Shown here in pieces: positions 24,201 to 38,463 of a stretch of 64,000 nt of DNA. Location of the stretch: NCBI GenBank assembly GCA_026874595.1, contig CM049318.1, positions 3,535,741-3,599,740 on the forward strand, in the 5' to 3' direction. Both the position numbers and the translations under genes were made by a program. The stretch comes from Sipunculus nudus (taxonomy: Eukaryota; Annelida; Sipuncula; Golfingiida; Sipunculidae). The notes beneath the pieces are model-generated. The model had not been told where the DNA came from. It saw nothing but the letters and a program-made list of their open reading frames with translations, and did no database searches. The number at the start of each line of letters is the position of its first letter. Positions within the stretch are counted from its first letter, which is position 1.

Positions 24201-27200
24201 TGGGTCACTCAATGTAATCATGGCGGCCTGTTCTCTATGTAAACACATCAGCTCTTGGCAAAATTATGGATAAGTAGGGCTATTGAGCATTATTTTGGTG
24301 CCAATACTTTGCAGATGTTTCATAAAACATCCAAAGACAACAAAAAGGTAATTATTTTATGTTGACACCGCTTGAAATATCAATTATACGATTCCAAAGG
24401 GGTTTCCTATTTAGAACCTTACGAGGCATTTTCCTAAGAGTCGTTCCCAAGACGTTGTTGACGGAGAGGAGCAGAGCGGATCGGAATCACACGTCTTGGG
24501 ACGAGACAAGGTGTCGCCGAAACACAATTAATTCTCATTGCATCCAGTCTCATTCGTACATTTTATCCAGTATAAGATCAGCCAAACTTCAGTATCAGAT
24601 ACAAACATTCCACAATCGCTACAAGAGGCAGAAATATTCTCATTTATAAAAAAAAAACTTGAAAAGATCCTGTATCCTTACCGCTGTAAGATAAATCATG
24701 GATCTACCCGTACAGTACATGTGCAACCCTCCTTTACTTCATGTGTACAAACCCATTAACACCTCTGTGACAATGTAGGCTGCCCGCTGGGTAACAGGGG
24801 AACAATCCTTCACTTGCACACTCAGCAGGCCTATGGTGAAGACAGCATCATATATCTTTTACGCAAGTCACTTATTAAGTAGATAGGATCCCAGCATAAT
24901 ATAAGGAAACAGGTGAAATTACGCTCAGGCGACGCTGAGTGACCACCAACCCTCCGTTTCTAAAGTGACACGCTTACCCTAAGGACTGGCAGTATGATCA
25001 CGTTTAAGCATATTGATTACAATCATTCTATATTCTGAAAAATCTTTTGGCCATGCTGTTAATGTTAAACTTAATTTATGTGTTGTTATATTCATCCGTG
25101 GGATAAATCTTACCAGGCGAATGGGGATTAAATCCAAACGTAATTTTTCATTGTTTTTAGGCAAACTCTTTAGATTTCCTTCGCATTTACAAGCATTTAT
25201 TTCATATGAATACACGACAAACCATGGCATGAGCATAACCTCCTTCAAAACAATAGATAAGGCTATCGTAACTATTGAAAATGTTGAAGTAGTGATATAT
25301 TAGAATAAAACTACTACCACCTCTGTCCCACATACATTATGAGAGACGAATCCCGTTCCTTCCAATTCAAAGATGCACTACTGTTAAGAAACATCTTCAG
25401 TTGTGAATTAGAAGCAGAATCGATTTATCAAGAGAGTCTTGGTAAAAAGCATAGGGACAATATTCAAGCCACACTTCCATAAAGCACCTACATTAATCGC
25501 CTCTGTAAAAATCTTTCAGAAGAACCAATCATATTATCTTATAAGACTGAGTGATGTTAACCATTTCCTTTTAACGTAAACCAGGTAGCTTTGATAAATC
25601 AAGTAAACCTCCAGACTCAGGTGGTTGCGGCTGTTTCTTATTTGGGACTTAATGACTTTTCAAAAACTCATTTAGTCCCTGAAGCAGCCGCATGTTGAAA
25701 ACCCAGTCCTGGTAATTAGCTCTGCTACACAAGCAAAACTTAATCGACCGTTATTGTTTGTAAGTCCCTATTAGTGAGCTCGGATTAGTGGTCTAAGTAT
25801 TGTCCACACTTTATTTTTCTTCCGTGTAAATGTCTACAATTGATAAAACATTTTTTTCTTATTTTTTACGACTCTTCTATTCTACTGCTTAAATGCATGA
25901 AACACTTTTAACTTAATTCACATGAATAACGACACACTCAATTTCTTCACAGTCTTTGCAGTGCATGCTTTATTTTCTAAATACTAGCTGGTTTTAAGTC
26001 GCAGATTAATGTGGCTTTTCAGACATTATTTAAGGTTAATTCCTGTTTTACCATATATAGTATAACTATAATCTGCAGCATTTTACATCTAAGTATAAAT
26101 ATTTATTACCCCTTCATATGGTATATAAAATATAATGTCTTTATTTATTAAATATACTTTGATATGTTCAGTGTTAAGGTATTGTGCATTTTCATGTTAA
26201 CTTTCACTGTTGAAAGATTTCCCCTAAACATCAACAATTTTTCATTATACAGTTCATGGCATCTCTGTAAAAACACTGTCGAAAATAAAGAAAGGCACCT
26301 CCTTCTGTGTAATAGAAACGGCAAAATTTTTTTATAAAAAATACCACTTTGAATTAGACATACGAGACATATATCACTGCGGGACTCTTTTATGAGGATA
26401 TTAACAAAAACACTATTTAACAGGTATTCGGCGGTGTAAGCTTACCAAAACCCTGACATTAAGTGACAATATTGTGTAATATAAAGCTCCATTATGTGTG
26501 TTTTCTCTCTGTCTTTGTTATCTCACCGGTCCAAAAGGACAGGGTTCTTACACGGAATTGGGCGTAAATTAATTTGTAAAAAAAAAAAAAAAACATTAGC
26601 TGCGAATGAGGGTTGCAGGGCCCCATGAGCACGGGAAAGCAGATTTTACTGAGAGAATTCTCACACAACAAATCCTCTGATACTGAGAAATGGCACGATC
26701 TTACTGTTTACGTACTTTGGTCTTTATTCTTACGGAAGCAAAGAAAAAAAAAACGGATTTTCCAGGGTCGATTGATCCCTTTTATTTGATTTTTTCTGTT
26801 TTCTATTCTATTTAATTAACTAATATATATGTTGCTAATTTCTTAAGGACTTATTAACAGTATATATCTCAAAGAAGCAGAAAAAAATAAATAAAAAGAG
26901 CTCCTTCCTACTAGAACACGTGTTATTGGAATTTTGTTTCGTTCAATACATTACCTTAATCATTGAGTGAATGGCTATTGGCTGGTGCAAACTAAGGGCC
27001 TTTTTTTCTGGGAGATCGTCACATCTTTAGCTAGACTTACCTAGTGACAGCCCCGGGGCCCGGATTTGGCGAACCAACTGTACATTCCCGCTTTAACATC
27101 TCTCTAATGTACTCTAATTGAAGCTTAATTCGCAGCTTTCCTCCTTATCTAGTCTCATATATCTTAATGGCACTCACCAGCTTCCCTTAAATATTATTAT

Positions 27201-27603
27201 CGCATCGTTACTTTAGCTAGATGTAACCTTTTTTAATTTTTTTTACATTTTATAGCTTGGAAGTAATACTGGGATCGTCAACCCGTGCGGAAGTATATGA
27301 GATTTATGAGAGGGAAAGGATCCCATCATGCTACCGCGTTGGGAAATGTAAAGAAGGCAAATCTAAAAATACTTTGAGACGCAGAGAATTTTTGTACATT
27401 CAAACCGATGTCTTCATTACTTGAACCTGATATCCTCGCGTCCTGGTTTCTGACTTGACAATTTCTAGTTAAAAACTTTTAAAAAATCATGAAACTGGCA
27501 AAACATTGAACCGGGGTTTAAATTTAAAAAAGGAATATTTTATCATTGTTATTTAAAATGTAATTAAAATTGTTTATTAGTAATATTGTTGTCATTATTG
27601 TTT

Positions 27604-27604
<1 letters not shown>
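21253..27604. other. Long AT-rich stretch with no recognised gene
   Basis: Read in six frames, this holds only short frames with no domain I recognise. It contains a (GT)n run at about 22481-22496 and the palindrome at 23811-23839. An A-run lies near 26577-26593. A host intron or intergenic region is equally possible. Confidence 0.5.
23811..23839. repeat. Perfect 13-bp inverted repeat with 3-nt loop
   Basis: ccacaactgtgat and atcacagttgtgg flank the loop acg. The pairing is perfect. It lies in single-copy-looking sequence with no poly-T tract or transposon terminus nearby, so its role is unknown. Confidence 0.9.

Positions 27605-27650
<46 letters not shown>
27605..27650 (+). repeat. (ATT)n microsatellite
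   Basis: About 15 uninterrupted att units between attgttttc and gctgttatt. Confidence 0.97.
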
Positions 27651-29038
27651 GCTGTTATTTCAAACAGAGGCCTCTGACCTGTTTTCAGATTAATATCGTA
27701 TATTTTTTAAGTTTCCTTTCGATACAATTAGTATGAACCAATGTATTGAATAATTTGTTGAACATTTACTTGAAGTGTGTCATTGACCGTATTCCTACTA
27801 GGATGCTTACGTATTATAAGAAAGAGACGTTGAAAGGTACTCAACATGGTACGGGGATGGACATATACAATGAGTAATGAATATTCTGTTTTCATTGCTT
27901 TACTCTACATTTGAGAAAACAGCGTTCCCCATACGGCTACTGAAGAAATAAGGGAACTTTATACGAGCATTTGAGGAATGAAAACAGGAGATTATAAGAA
28001 TGTCACCAAGAGATAAAAGGGAATTGTAAGCGTTTTCACTGCACTACCGTGTGGTACTCGGTGACCTAGTGTGCCTACACGTTCTCCAAGCAGCAGCTTA
28101 ATTTCTGCTTAAATGATTAAGATAACTGTACTTTTATGACCGCAACACTAAAATGTGCACTTCTACATTGACAGTTGAATGTTTTCTATAATAACAGGTA
28201 TATATTACGATAATTAATCAATATTCACAGTTAAATTGGAAACATGATTGTACAGTTAACAATATATAGAAAAATATAAGGGATTAAGGGGTAAATGCTG
28301 AAAAAATAAAGGAAATTACAGATGACCTTTTTTCACAGGAAAACATCGGAAAATATAGGAATAATATGGGAGTCCTCGGAAGCTCTGAGATATGCTCCAA
28401 CCTTTAACCTTTTATCAGTGATTTAACATGGCTGTATGTGACAAGGCTGTATTCATGGGTTTCAATGTTGTATATATGATGCCTGCGGGCCTCCTAAAAT
28501 GCCAAGCTTCAGTGGTGTGATTTCTGGTCTCAGGAACAGGGATTTTGCAGCGCTCTAAGATTACGTCTTCCTCGTAGGGCGTATGCTATAGCTCTAAGTA
28601 GGGATTCCCTACATAGACGTGTACCATGGTGATGCTAGGTGTTTCTTGCACAAGACCTCCGCACTTCATCTGTGTTTCTATGGTAACTTTAGTGATGTTA
28701 TCATTATAAGTCTATGCATTAGCGGTCCAGAAGGTGAAGTAAATCCCAGGGATTTCCCACGGATAATGGCTTCCTTTTTAGCCAGGGGATACCTTACCCA
28801 ATCCCCCCAAAAGATATGATAAATCTGCTCAGCGATTAGATCATACAGCTTAATGGGTTTCTCTACATAGTTTTTTTTTCATTATCCATCATCTCTCTCT
28901 GAGACATCAGGCTGACTTTCTGGATGCCAGGGTTATAGAAGGTTTTTTTTAAAGATAGGAGTCGATCAGATTGTGTACAGTCCTTGCTGTCTAGTATTAT
29001 ATAGATATATACTCTATAAATACGGCCACAAAAAGTTT
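27651..29038. other. No recognised feature
   Basis: AT-rich sequence with short open frames only. The one near 28619-28819 has no recognisable domain. Confidence 0.5.
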
Positions 29039-29291
29039 GGTTCTCAGGCACTTTTTTCATAAATCAGTGCAGGCTGGCAATAACTTATTTATTACCTCTT
29101 TTTGTATGTTTCGATAAAAATGTCATGTGACCAGGGAAAACCTTAAATATAACAGAATTTAATGGCTAAACAGGTAAAAGCATTATTAAGGAAATTGTGC
29201 TTATTCTTCCCTTTTGAAAAATGATAATTAAAAAAAAAAATGTTTATGCGGGGAGAGGGGTTACAATTGACGCGGGCGGTGCCTGATAACC
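29039..29291 (+). mobile_element. 253-bp MITE with GGTTCTCAGGCAC ends, copy 1
   Basis: Starts ggttctcaggcac and ends gtgcctgataacc, a near-perfect 13-bp terminal inverted repeat. The interior shares tttcgataaaaatgtcat and acaattgacgcgggcggt with the copy at 54486, in the same order and spacing. It encodes nothing. The superfamily is not determined because no clear target-site duplication is visible. Confidence 0.8.
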
Positions 29292-29504
29292 ATATCTTTT
29301 ATTTTTATTTATTTTTTGGCCTTACAGCCAATTCCAAATCAACCCATTTTATCACTCCAATCAAATATACCCTTTTATGTTTCATCCTTAGTCTTATTGG
29401 TTTTAGGTCTTTTTTATTTTTCTCTACTGCGAATTATAAAATGAGACATTTGAAGTGCTCAAGACGACAAAGTGGTTTTGTTTGCTAAATGTGCATACTG
29501 CTGT

Positions 29505-29600
29505 CTGTGGATACGGAGATTCCCTACCGACTAGAGAACCTCCAGACCATGGAGAGTGCCTTGCATTAGTTATTATCGTTAGCTGCACAATCCAAGTTTA
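29505..29600 (+). repeat. Possible truncated SINE tail
   Basis: ccatggagagtgccttgc and attagttattatcgttag followed by acaatcc resemble the 3' tail of the SINE at 41440 (gccatggagattgcctcg, attagttgtaataact, ataatcc). The 5' tRNA-like part and the core are missing. Weak similarity. Confidence 0.35.
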
Positions 29601-31454
29601 TATTCACCGTGGGGATGCAATAGTTATCAAAGGCCGTTTGTTTATATATTCACGAATGTATCACATTCAATACCATCGAATATAGCAATAGACAAGAAAC
29701 CTCTCGAGACTGGCCGACCTGTAATTTGGTGTATATCACAGGAAATTAATATTTCAATAATGTATGTGTTTAAAGTGTTACCATGGAAACAACGATGGAG
29801 ATGATTTCTGTGTTGAATCATTCATATCGAAACCACCTCAATTTTGTCTTGAACATTTCGGTAGGTTATCTTTTTTCCCGCTGAAAAGGCGCAACAATAT
29901 GGGTACCGGTAAAAAAGTTGTTTCGATGGCATACCGTGAGTTCCCTAATATCTTATCGTTAAAAATATATTATTATGTTTGATTTTCTCAACACGTTATA
30001 TTAATGTATGATCGTCTATGCTTTGCTTCACTTTTTCCCTTAATTCCTTATACGATACTGATGTAACTCCTTCCTTTAAATATATAAAATAAATAGTGGA
30101 ACTAAAATTGTTAAACCCTCACTATAAAGTTTTTAAAAGAACGATTTTTTAAAGGGAGTTTCTTAAAAGAAACGTTTAAAATACATTTTATTAAAAATTT
30201 TAAACGTTTATTTCTCGAAAAGCAAATGTTATATACGATTTAAAATTATGCATATATGTTACTTACAGTATGAATTTTAAAACTATCTTTCATATTTTTG
30301 GTTATATTTTTGGTAAGTTAAATAGATTTAAAATCGATATCATATATTTGGGAAATAACTGAATTTAAAGTTAAAACTTTCCCTTTTGCAAATGAAATAA
30401 ACATTATGAAGTAAAGAAATAAGTTTGATTTTTTACGTTTTAGATATTCATGTTACAAAAATATGTGTGGGAGAGAGATATACATGAATGAATGTATATC
30501 ATCGTATGTGGGAGACAGAGAGAAATACATCACTTTTCATATGTTATTCTATGCTAGAGAAAAACTTGACTTTTCATATTTCATTTTTTTCCGTTCATAA
30601 GTTTTTAAATAGCATTTATATATGGACATACACGGAAGGACAGGGCGGCCAACAGTGGCACAAGCTGCTTTTTCAATTATTAAGTTCAATTAAATTTTAA
30701 AATTTTTATATATTTTTTATTTGTATTTGTTATGACACTGGCTGTCCATTAAAATTTCATGCAAGACATGTTCCATGTTACTAATGCTTACTTTTTCCAA
30801 AAACAACGCTAGATTGAACACGAATCGAGCATCATTAATACGGCGGCGTAACGGATTTTTCCTAGATGTTGCAACAGTCTGACAGCTTTATGTTAACAAG
30901 AATTGCGTACCGTGAATAATATACCTTGATGTGAGGATTCAAGACATGTCACGTGATCATATTTGTGACGTCATGTCATATCTTTTGTCACGTTGTTAAG
31001 CTCGGAATCATCCGATTACAACTACAGAATCTGTTACCTGTCAATTATGTTATAATAGACGTATGTTTAATTCTTGGGAGGCCGGCTTCAATCAGACCAC
31101 AGGCAAGTGATACAAAGATGTCAAAGGTTAGCCATTCCCAGGTCGTTTTCCTACGTGGTTGGCATCTTAATAGGATTATACTAAAGCGGTTTACTTTAAC
31201 TGTATAGCCTCGATCCTTATATGAATGACCTATGAAATTGTAACTTATTGCATTTCCTCGTTTTTTTTCAACCGTTTACATGTTTGAAGAGGATAACAAT
31301 CTATTTTCCATTATACCGTTCCAAATACATATCATATAAACACGTTTGAGTTCTTTATAGTAACGTGGATTGAGTTATTTTCTTCTAACTTTTTATCCTT
31401 ACCCCCCTCTTTTGTATTTTGAATTTAAAAGATATAGAACACGCAAGGTGAATC
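29601..31454. other. AT-rich, no gene recognised
   Basis: Short open frames only. The one structured feature is the inverted repeat at 30170-30209. Confidence 0.5.
30170..30209. repeat. 13-bp perfect inverted repeat
   Basis: aaacgtttaaaat and attttaaacgttt flank a 14-nt AT loop. A smaller perfect hairpin, gtttctt-aa-aagaaac, lies directly before it. No transposon ends were found around them. Confidence 0.8.
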
Positions 31455-31745
31455 GGAGACCAACTATTGATTTATGCATAGAAAACAATAAATGATCAAG
31501 ACATTTTCTTAACGAAGTTGATCATTTTGTGCAAAATTACCTGGTATTAAAGTAACTATTAACTATAAAGATTATTGGGTTACCACTGCTTTACGTCGAA
31601 ACACATCTGTCTCAAGATGTTTTATTATGATCTCCCAGCCCATAATTATTGGGCGAACAGGAGATGAGAAGAGCATAAAACACATAAACAACCGACAAAT
31701 CGACTTTTGATACACAGGCTCAATTGTCTGAAATTAAAAGACAAC
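31455..31745 (+). repeat. Ancient local duplication, copy C
   Basis: The segment containing atgcatagaaaacaa and then ggttaccactgctttacg, tattatgatctcccag, ggagatgagaagagcata, acaaccgac matches 34600-35165 with about 70-75% apparent identity by eye. It is one of three related tracts in 31.4-35.2 kb. Origin unknown: old transposon or local duplication. Confidence 0.6.
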
Positions 31746-33059
31746 TGTTTTATATACTCTACATCTGCTGAGAAATATATCCATTAAAGTCATGCCTTCT
31801 ATTATTGATAAAACAATGAAAGACTGAATACGAAACCTGCACCATTTCAGCGACGTCACTGAGAAGTCCGCGCTGGAGGGACAGTCTGACAACTTTATAT
31901 TTAGGAGGGGAGCGTTCAGGGCCAAATAAACCTTGACAGCCTTTATGTGATGGTACATGTGCCAGGGTGTTAAGATCTCCCCCTTGTGTAAGATCATTCA
32001 GCAGCCCCTGAATTGTAGTGAAGGCTAGTAATACACAGTAAACACTTTAAAGAAATGTGTTCGGGACTTCAGCGTTGTATTTCGTTAATTGCAATAATGA
32101 AACTTCCTCATTTAAATATATAATACTGAACATGGCTTATTCGTCAACGCTCGATCGTGGCCAAGACTGTGGTCTTCATAGACGGCCTTCGTGTTACAAG
32201 GGATGGTCGTCAGCCAGATCTCATTGCACTGTGGCTAGTTAGTGACCTGGCATTGCAACAGCGTAAAACCATAAATAGTCATCTGTTTACTGATTTAATG
32301 TTTATATAAATTTGACTTTGTAATAAAAGTAAAGTTAATCAAAGAATAAATATTAATAGATTGGTAATCCGCTCAAAAATAAGCAAGTAATATATTTGTT
32401 TTTCTTTCCTGTGTAGCGTAAGAAACAAATGACCATGACCGGCCTCTATTTAATTCCCGAATACAGGCTTAAAGCTCTACAAAGATTAATAGATATGGAC
32501 TTCACGTAGGTTTGCAGTAATATTTAGATATGCTCATACTCGAGGCCACATTTTGGATTCGAGAACTCCGAGTGTTTAAGCTGGACTAGCGACACTTCGG
32601 CCCTCTGGTTTAGTGAGTCTACGACCATCGAGCGCCTGTACACACTTCAAGGAGGAACGCACTTTGAAGGATGCACATGTTTTCGTAATTTTTGACCTCA
32701 TGGCCTTCAACGTTGTCACATTACATAAACCAGACCTATCGTTTTAGTATACTTTTGAATTACACATACCATGAGCGAGCACGTTCCGTTTTAAGCATAT
32801 TGGTAATTCCTCTCCATGTTGGTTGAATTCCTAATCGCATGATTTCAAGCACGGCGCGCACCAGTTACTGAATGAGAGCCATCTTGTACGCGTTATAGGA
32901 TATGACTTGATAATATATATATAGATTCAGATTTTCAGATGGTGTTTGAGTTCACATTTATTCCTTTGTGTTGACTCATCATTTGTAGCCTTCTGTTAGA
33001 ATTGTGGACTGTTAACTACGATATCAATGCAATATGATTGAAGACAACCGCAATGTATT

Positions 33060-33480
33060 TCTTCGAATTACTTTTGTATGACTTTAAAGCCCTCTTAACC
33101 AAACGTAATTCGTGGCGGCAGGATATCAGTTATAACGACATGCAGGGGAAACAATAATGTTAAACAATAATGTTCAAGAATTTCTCCAAATAAAGTTGAC
33201 AATTTTGAGAAAAAAAATAACTCGTATATTTAACTGTTAACTATGGCATCACGTCCGTTGTTAACTTGACTTAAAAATCTAGTCATGGGAAAACATTTCT
33301 GTACAATAAACCTACACAGTAATATAAGAGTCATATATGAAAATATATCACATGAAGAGATATAATACAAAATGTATACTCTGCTGGGAAGCTATTTATA
33401 TGCCAGTACATCCCTGACAGATTTTAACATGGCATCAACATGAAGCCAAAATTTCTGAGATATAACATTTTAGTATTGTA
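33060..33480 (+). repeat. Ancient local duplication, copy A
   Basis: Shares with 34140-34985 the ordered words attcgtggcggc, ttaactatggca, ggaaaacatttctgtac, aataaacctacacag, gagtcatat, atcacatgaagagatata and tatatgccagtac. The order is conserved over 400 bp, so chance similarity is unlikely. Confidence 0.75.
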
Positions 33481-34129
33481 TATTGGAGCTAGTTGGTACA
33501 TATCACTGCCTGAACCTCAAGCACCCACTGTTTAATATTAACTTAATTATAAAGCTCCTTCATTATAAGAACTACCAATGCAATTATAACTCCATGTAGT
33601 TTTTTAAGTATTTAGGAGTGAAACGGTATTTTTCCTTCGAGCATGCCACACATCTCATATACAGAAACGTTTAACTTCTTCCCGATAACATACGTCCACG
33701 CGTTCTTATTCGAGAGGGTGTTACTGCCCTGATGGCCCGCCTTCCTTCTCGTCTTGTCCTCGGTGCGGGTTGTCTGGAGGTACCCTGGATGGTGTTTGTT
33801 GGTCACTTTGGCGCCTGAATTGGAGTGGCGTCTTCGGAATTTTAGCGTTGGGAATCTCACCTTTACCATTTCTAAACTTTCCGCTTATATCGCAGAAAAA
33901 AATAAAATAAAAGCCTATAAATATTCACTTAAACGTTGTTGTGGGAGCTAGCTGGGCGTGGTTTTCGCCGTATAAACAGTACAGCATGGGCACTTACTGT
34001 TTCTTTATTTCGTTTGCTTTTAGCTAACGAACATTGAGGATATTAGTAGATATTGTTGATGGAATTACCCTGTTTTATCTTAATGTCAAAGATGAAATGC
34101 AAAAAAGATGTCGTCTGGGTAAAATTCGA

Positions 34130-35165
34130 CTTTTGTCTCACTTTAAAAGCCTTTTAAGTCAAATAGTATTCGTGGTGGCGGGAAATCTGAAACCAACTAC
34201 AGAGCTTTCTGTAGAGAGGGAAGAATGGAGACTCATGGACGCCCAGGCCAACATTCCGCTGGTCACATGGGATTTTAGTTCGTCACAAGGGGAAGGGATC
34301 TGTGAAATAATGTAGCGTAATGTAACACTTATTATATTTTGCAATATTTAAGGAGTTATCGACTCATTATAATGATTATATTCCGTGCCAATAAATGGTT
34401 GATTAAAATAAAACATAAGGGTCACATGTCAGCACAGCTGACTGGTTAGGGGTAGTCTGCAATGGTCAATTACTCTTTCAAGAGCCAACTTTTATCGTCT
34501 TGGTCCAACAACCAGAGCCGCTTGTACCCCAAGAACCTGGCCCTCCGAAAAAGATTTGAAGTGTCACATACGCTTGCCCCCGCCTTCCTTAATGTTTTTC
34601 AGACATAGATATATGCATAGGAAATAAAAAATGGTCCATAATTTATTTCAATTCAGTTGAACAATCGGAAAAAAAATAATTATATTTAACAATTAAATAT
34701 GCCACTCGTCCCTGTTGGTAATCTGACCTCTATTTATGGGGAAAACATTTTCTGTACAATAAACCCACACAGTTATATAGGAGTCATATCTCCCGACCGT
34801 CATTTATTTGATTTAAAAAAGATATGTTCACGTAAAAACATCCCTGTACAATAAAAAACATACAGAAGTACAGAAATCATTTCTGAAAATATCTCACATC
34901 AAGAGATATATATACAGCCGTATGGAAAAGCTACTTATATGCCAGTGCAGCCTTAGAAGATTTTAAACGGCACTCAAATGAAACCATATTGTTGGGATAA
35001 CGCAGCCTTACGAAGACCCACAACTCTCTCATGAAGTATTTTTATGATCTTAAGGTCCATGATTACTGGGTAAACAAGAGATGAGCAGACAAACAAGGAA
35101 ACAACCGATACATGGTTAAAAAAACGGGAATCATACAAAAGCTCCCGTATTTTAATTTAAAACGG
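34130..35165 (+). repeat. Ancient local duplication, copy B (with insertions)
   Basis: Longest of the three copies. Relative to copy A it has about 400 bp extra before 34650, and about 110 bp extra around 34790-34890, where ccctgtacaataaa repeats an adjacent word. Its right end continues into the part shared only with copy C (tgggtaaacaagagatgag, acaaccgat). Confidence 0.7.
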
Positions 35166-35807
35166 AGATACATAATAAATATGTTGAATTAGCAACGGCT
35201 GTGTGATATACTATTAATCTGATGTGAAAATATAAGTTTACGTCAAATTGATTGGCAACACTGGAATGCTTCCGATCATCCACTATCACAACTACGCTGA
35301 CACTGTTCCCATGTCAACAATCTTAAAGGATGGGTGTGCAGCATGCCTCATTTTCAAGTTTCCATCATGAAAGATAAGCGATGTTCCTGGTCTTCTGTTA
35401 TCCATATTTAAATACATTTATATTTTTTTATTTTTTAACACAGATTATCAGATTTTCTTTTTTTAATTCAGAACATTAACTGTTGTCTGGAGTAAAGAAA
35501 ACAGAGCATGCGCACTGCCCGTCAATATCATACATAAGATACAGTGGCTTCTACGGGAAACTCGTCCTCCTAAAAGACACTTTTCACCCTTTTATGTTTT
35601 AGATAATGCAAAAAAATGATATTGTTTTGTCGCTATTACTTACCCGAATAGAATACTTAGTACCGGTGGTCGCCGACAAACAACGCTAGTGAGATAAGAA
35701 AGGCAAGTTGTAAGTTGTATTACCCGTTTAGGGAGTTCATATCGTATCCAGGATGAGCGTTCTGTAGACTTTATAGAAAGATTGTGTCGTCTTTCACTCA
35801 CTAAATG

Positions 35808-36025
35808 AGTCCGCCTTTCGGAGGTTCCGCGGTGTTATGACCCATCAATGGAGTAGTTAAACACCCACGCCCTGCAGGTGCGGTACACATGACTGACGCT
35901 AGGAAAAATCATGTGGATTTTTTTTTTCATGTAGTCCGATATAGAATTCTGCAGGTGAACATAATACTTAATTCAGCAAGTATTAGAAAAAGAGACGGTT
36001 ACCTTCACCAAAAATATTTAATAAA
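35808..36025 (+). repeat. Dispersed repeat family 2, copy 1
   Basis: Shares ggttccgcggtgttatgaccc, catgtagtccgatat, gcaagtattagaaaa and gacggttaccttcacc (the first word counted in two parts) with 46781-46998, in the same order, orientation and near-equal spacing. About 220 bp and non-coding. Class unknown. Confidence 0.75.
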
Positions 36026-36294
36026 GTTGTCTTTAATGTAGTTCACCATCTATAGTACCTGTAATCTTAAATTATATTTTCCTTCAATAAATGACATTTA
36101 TCTGTTCTTCTTGTATTTTACACTACACATTTTCCATCGTTTAGGACAAGAGGGTTAAACGATATGCTTCATCGGGGGAGAACGTGAAATTTATTTGATA
36201 ATTGCATTTAACGAATGAAGATGTGGTCTCAGTTAAAACTCTAAGAACATAAAGCTATGCTACTCTTCGACTTCTTTTACGTCATAAACCTTAT

Positions 36295-36335
36295 GATAAT
36301 AATAATGATAATAATAATAATAACAATCATAATAA
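36295..36335 (+). repeat. Imperfect (AAT)n microsatellite
   Basis: aataataatgataataata followed by interrupted units (aacaatcataataag). Confidence 0.9.
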
Positions 36336-36339
36336 GCAA

Positions 36340-38440
36340 TTGTCTGCGATTAAGACCAGCCAACCAAAAACCAGTGTTGTAATATAGATTTGCTTACATT
36401 GGAAAATTATACGATATTCTATAAATATATTTGTTTATTGATCACGTTTTCTTATTTTTGTTGTCGAAAAGTCAACATGAATGTTTCAGAACGACAAATA
36501 GCCTTGGTGCCTTATGTTATTCAATACGGTTCTTCAAATGCATTTATTAACATTATAAATTATGTAATAACTTCATTTTTTTTTATTTTATCAAAATTTT
36601 ATCAAATTCAACTATTCCATATTTTCTTCGCAAACTGTAACTAAAAACTTCCTAACAGTTAATAGAAAGACACGCGTCAGATTAAATTGTCTTTTGAATC
36701 ACGCACGAAATTACTTTGCTCATGTGAATAAATTGCGGCATAATCTCATGTTCTCGCCCTTTCCCAGAATTATTCATCCCTTAACCGTCAGAAAAATGTA
36801 TGCATTACCGTTCACGTCAGATTAATCTAACAAACCGAAAATTACTTATTTCATAAAAGGCTAGCCGAGCCGTCTCATAACAGATCAATGTCAAGCAGGC
36901 ATGCTTCAAACATCAGAACGTGATACATTGACGGCAAGTCCTGAGTCTTTTCATGGAGCGTCAGTTCAATGTAAAGTTTCAGAATAACCTTTGAGTGTGT
37001 ATTCTGAGATATTAACCGATAAATTGAAGTGCACAAACCCATTGGGAATATCAGAGATTTTTGACGAACAAATAGAACTCGACCTTTGTGGCTATTAGAT
37101 ACCATTGATCACACAGTCTCTTCTGGTTACATGGCATATGTCAGTAATATTTGTTAAACTTTGTTGTTTGATATAACAGTATGCTGTTACTGAAATTAAT
37201 AGTATTATGTTCTAATGGATCTTTGATTACTTGTTTGATAATGAGTGAAAGCCCTTTGTAGACACCCATTAAACCATCGTCATAACTATAACCGGATCTG
37301 TCGTTTGATTTTTGTTACCTTACAAGGTTAAGAATCCGCGCTCATCGACTGGCGCAATTAATCAAGACATATAACATTGTATGTTTCTATGCACGCTCCA
37401 AAGGCAGCGGAAATTAAACGCTTCTATACAAACTTCGAATAGAGATAGGTGGTATATAGATAATGCGCTGTAGAAAGAGCGTAGTTTCTATGAAGACTCC
37501 AGAATCTGATATTACCCATGTTCTAATAGTGAAACGTTTTGAATTTTTCGTGATAGTCTGTTAATGAAACAAAAGTTTTTTAAATAGTTGACACCTAACC
37601 TGACAATAGTTGTGAGCCAAGGGGAGTTGTATCAAAATAATTAATAAGCAGTTGTTTTTTTTATCTAGACAATGCTTTTCTGATTCCGTTCTGATTTAGC
37701 CATCACACGTATCGACAGTGCGCCCTTCAAGGACAAGTTCGTTTTATTTTGTGGAATTAGGCCCTATGAAGCTGCATAATTAATGATTTAATATTCCCCC
37801 AATAGTTACCCCCGTTTCTTTTGTGCTTTAAGCTCTTCCATGCCTATAACTTTTTTTTCAGGAGGCCCCTTGGGCATTTTCCTACATTTCCGGTTCACTG
37901 GCCACAGAGTGCAATTCGCGGTCACAGGTCAACTCTAACCCCCATTGATCCCATACTTTCTTCAACAGAAAGATAAAATTTTGATTCAAAACAAAGACCA
38001 CATGGCTCCGCTTTCTATGAGAGGGCTATTCAGTATGGACACAACGACCAGAACCACAACCACCGTTTGTTGATTTCTATACATTCATAAATATCTTTCC
38101 ATTATAACAATGGTTTCAATCATTTATCTAATTTATTTTTTTAAGTATGTACAAATATTAAGCCCTACAACTTAACACAGTTCATGGGGAGGAGATGGCA
38201 GGACGCAAACACATTTTTTTAAGATTTTCAATTTCCAGGGACTTGGAAACATGAAAATATATTACCAGTACATCTTTAAACTTGCAGGGAATCCATTATT
38301 AAACTAGATCATGCAGTCATGATCAAGTTTGATAATGGACCTCCACTATTTTCCTACCATTCAGAAGCCACAACAAAAAAGTGTGGAAACAAAAAATGGT
38401 ACGAGCAGGCGAATATTTTTCCATTTTTGCTCACTCTGTA
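36340..38440. other. No recognised gene
   Basis: Short open frames only. Around 37850-37960 the words tttcctacatttcc, actggccacagagtg and cccccattgatccc loosely match 54240-54365, perhaps another old dispersed repeat. Confidence 0.45.
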
Positions 38441-38463
38441 AAATTATGCGCTGGCGTGGAGTC

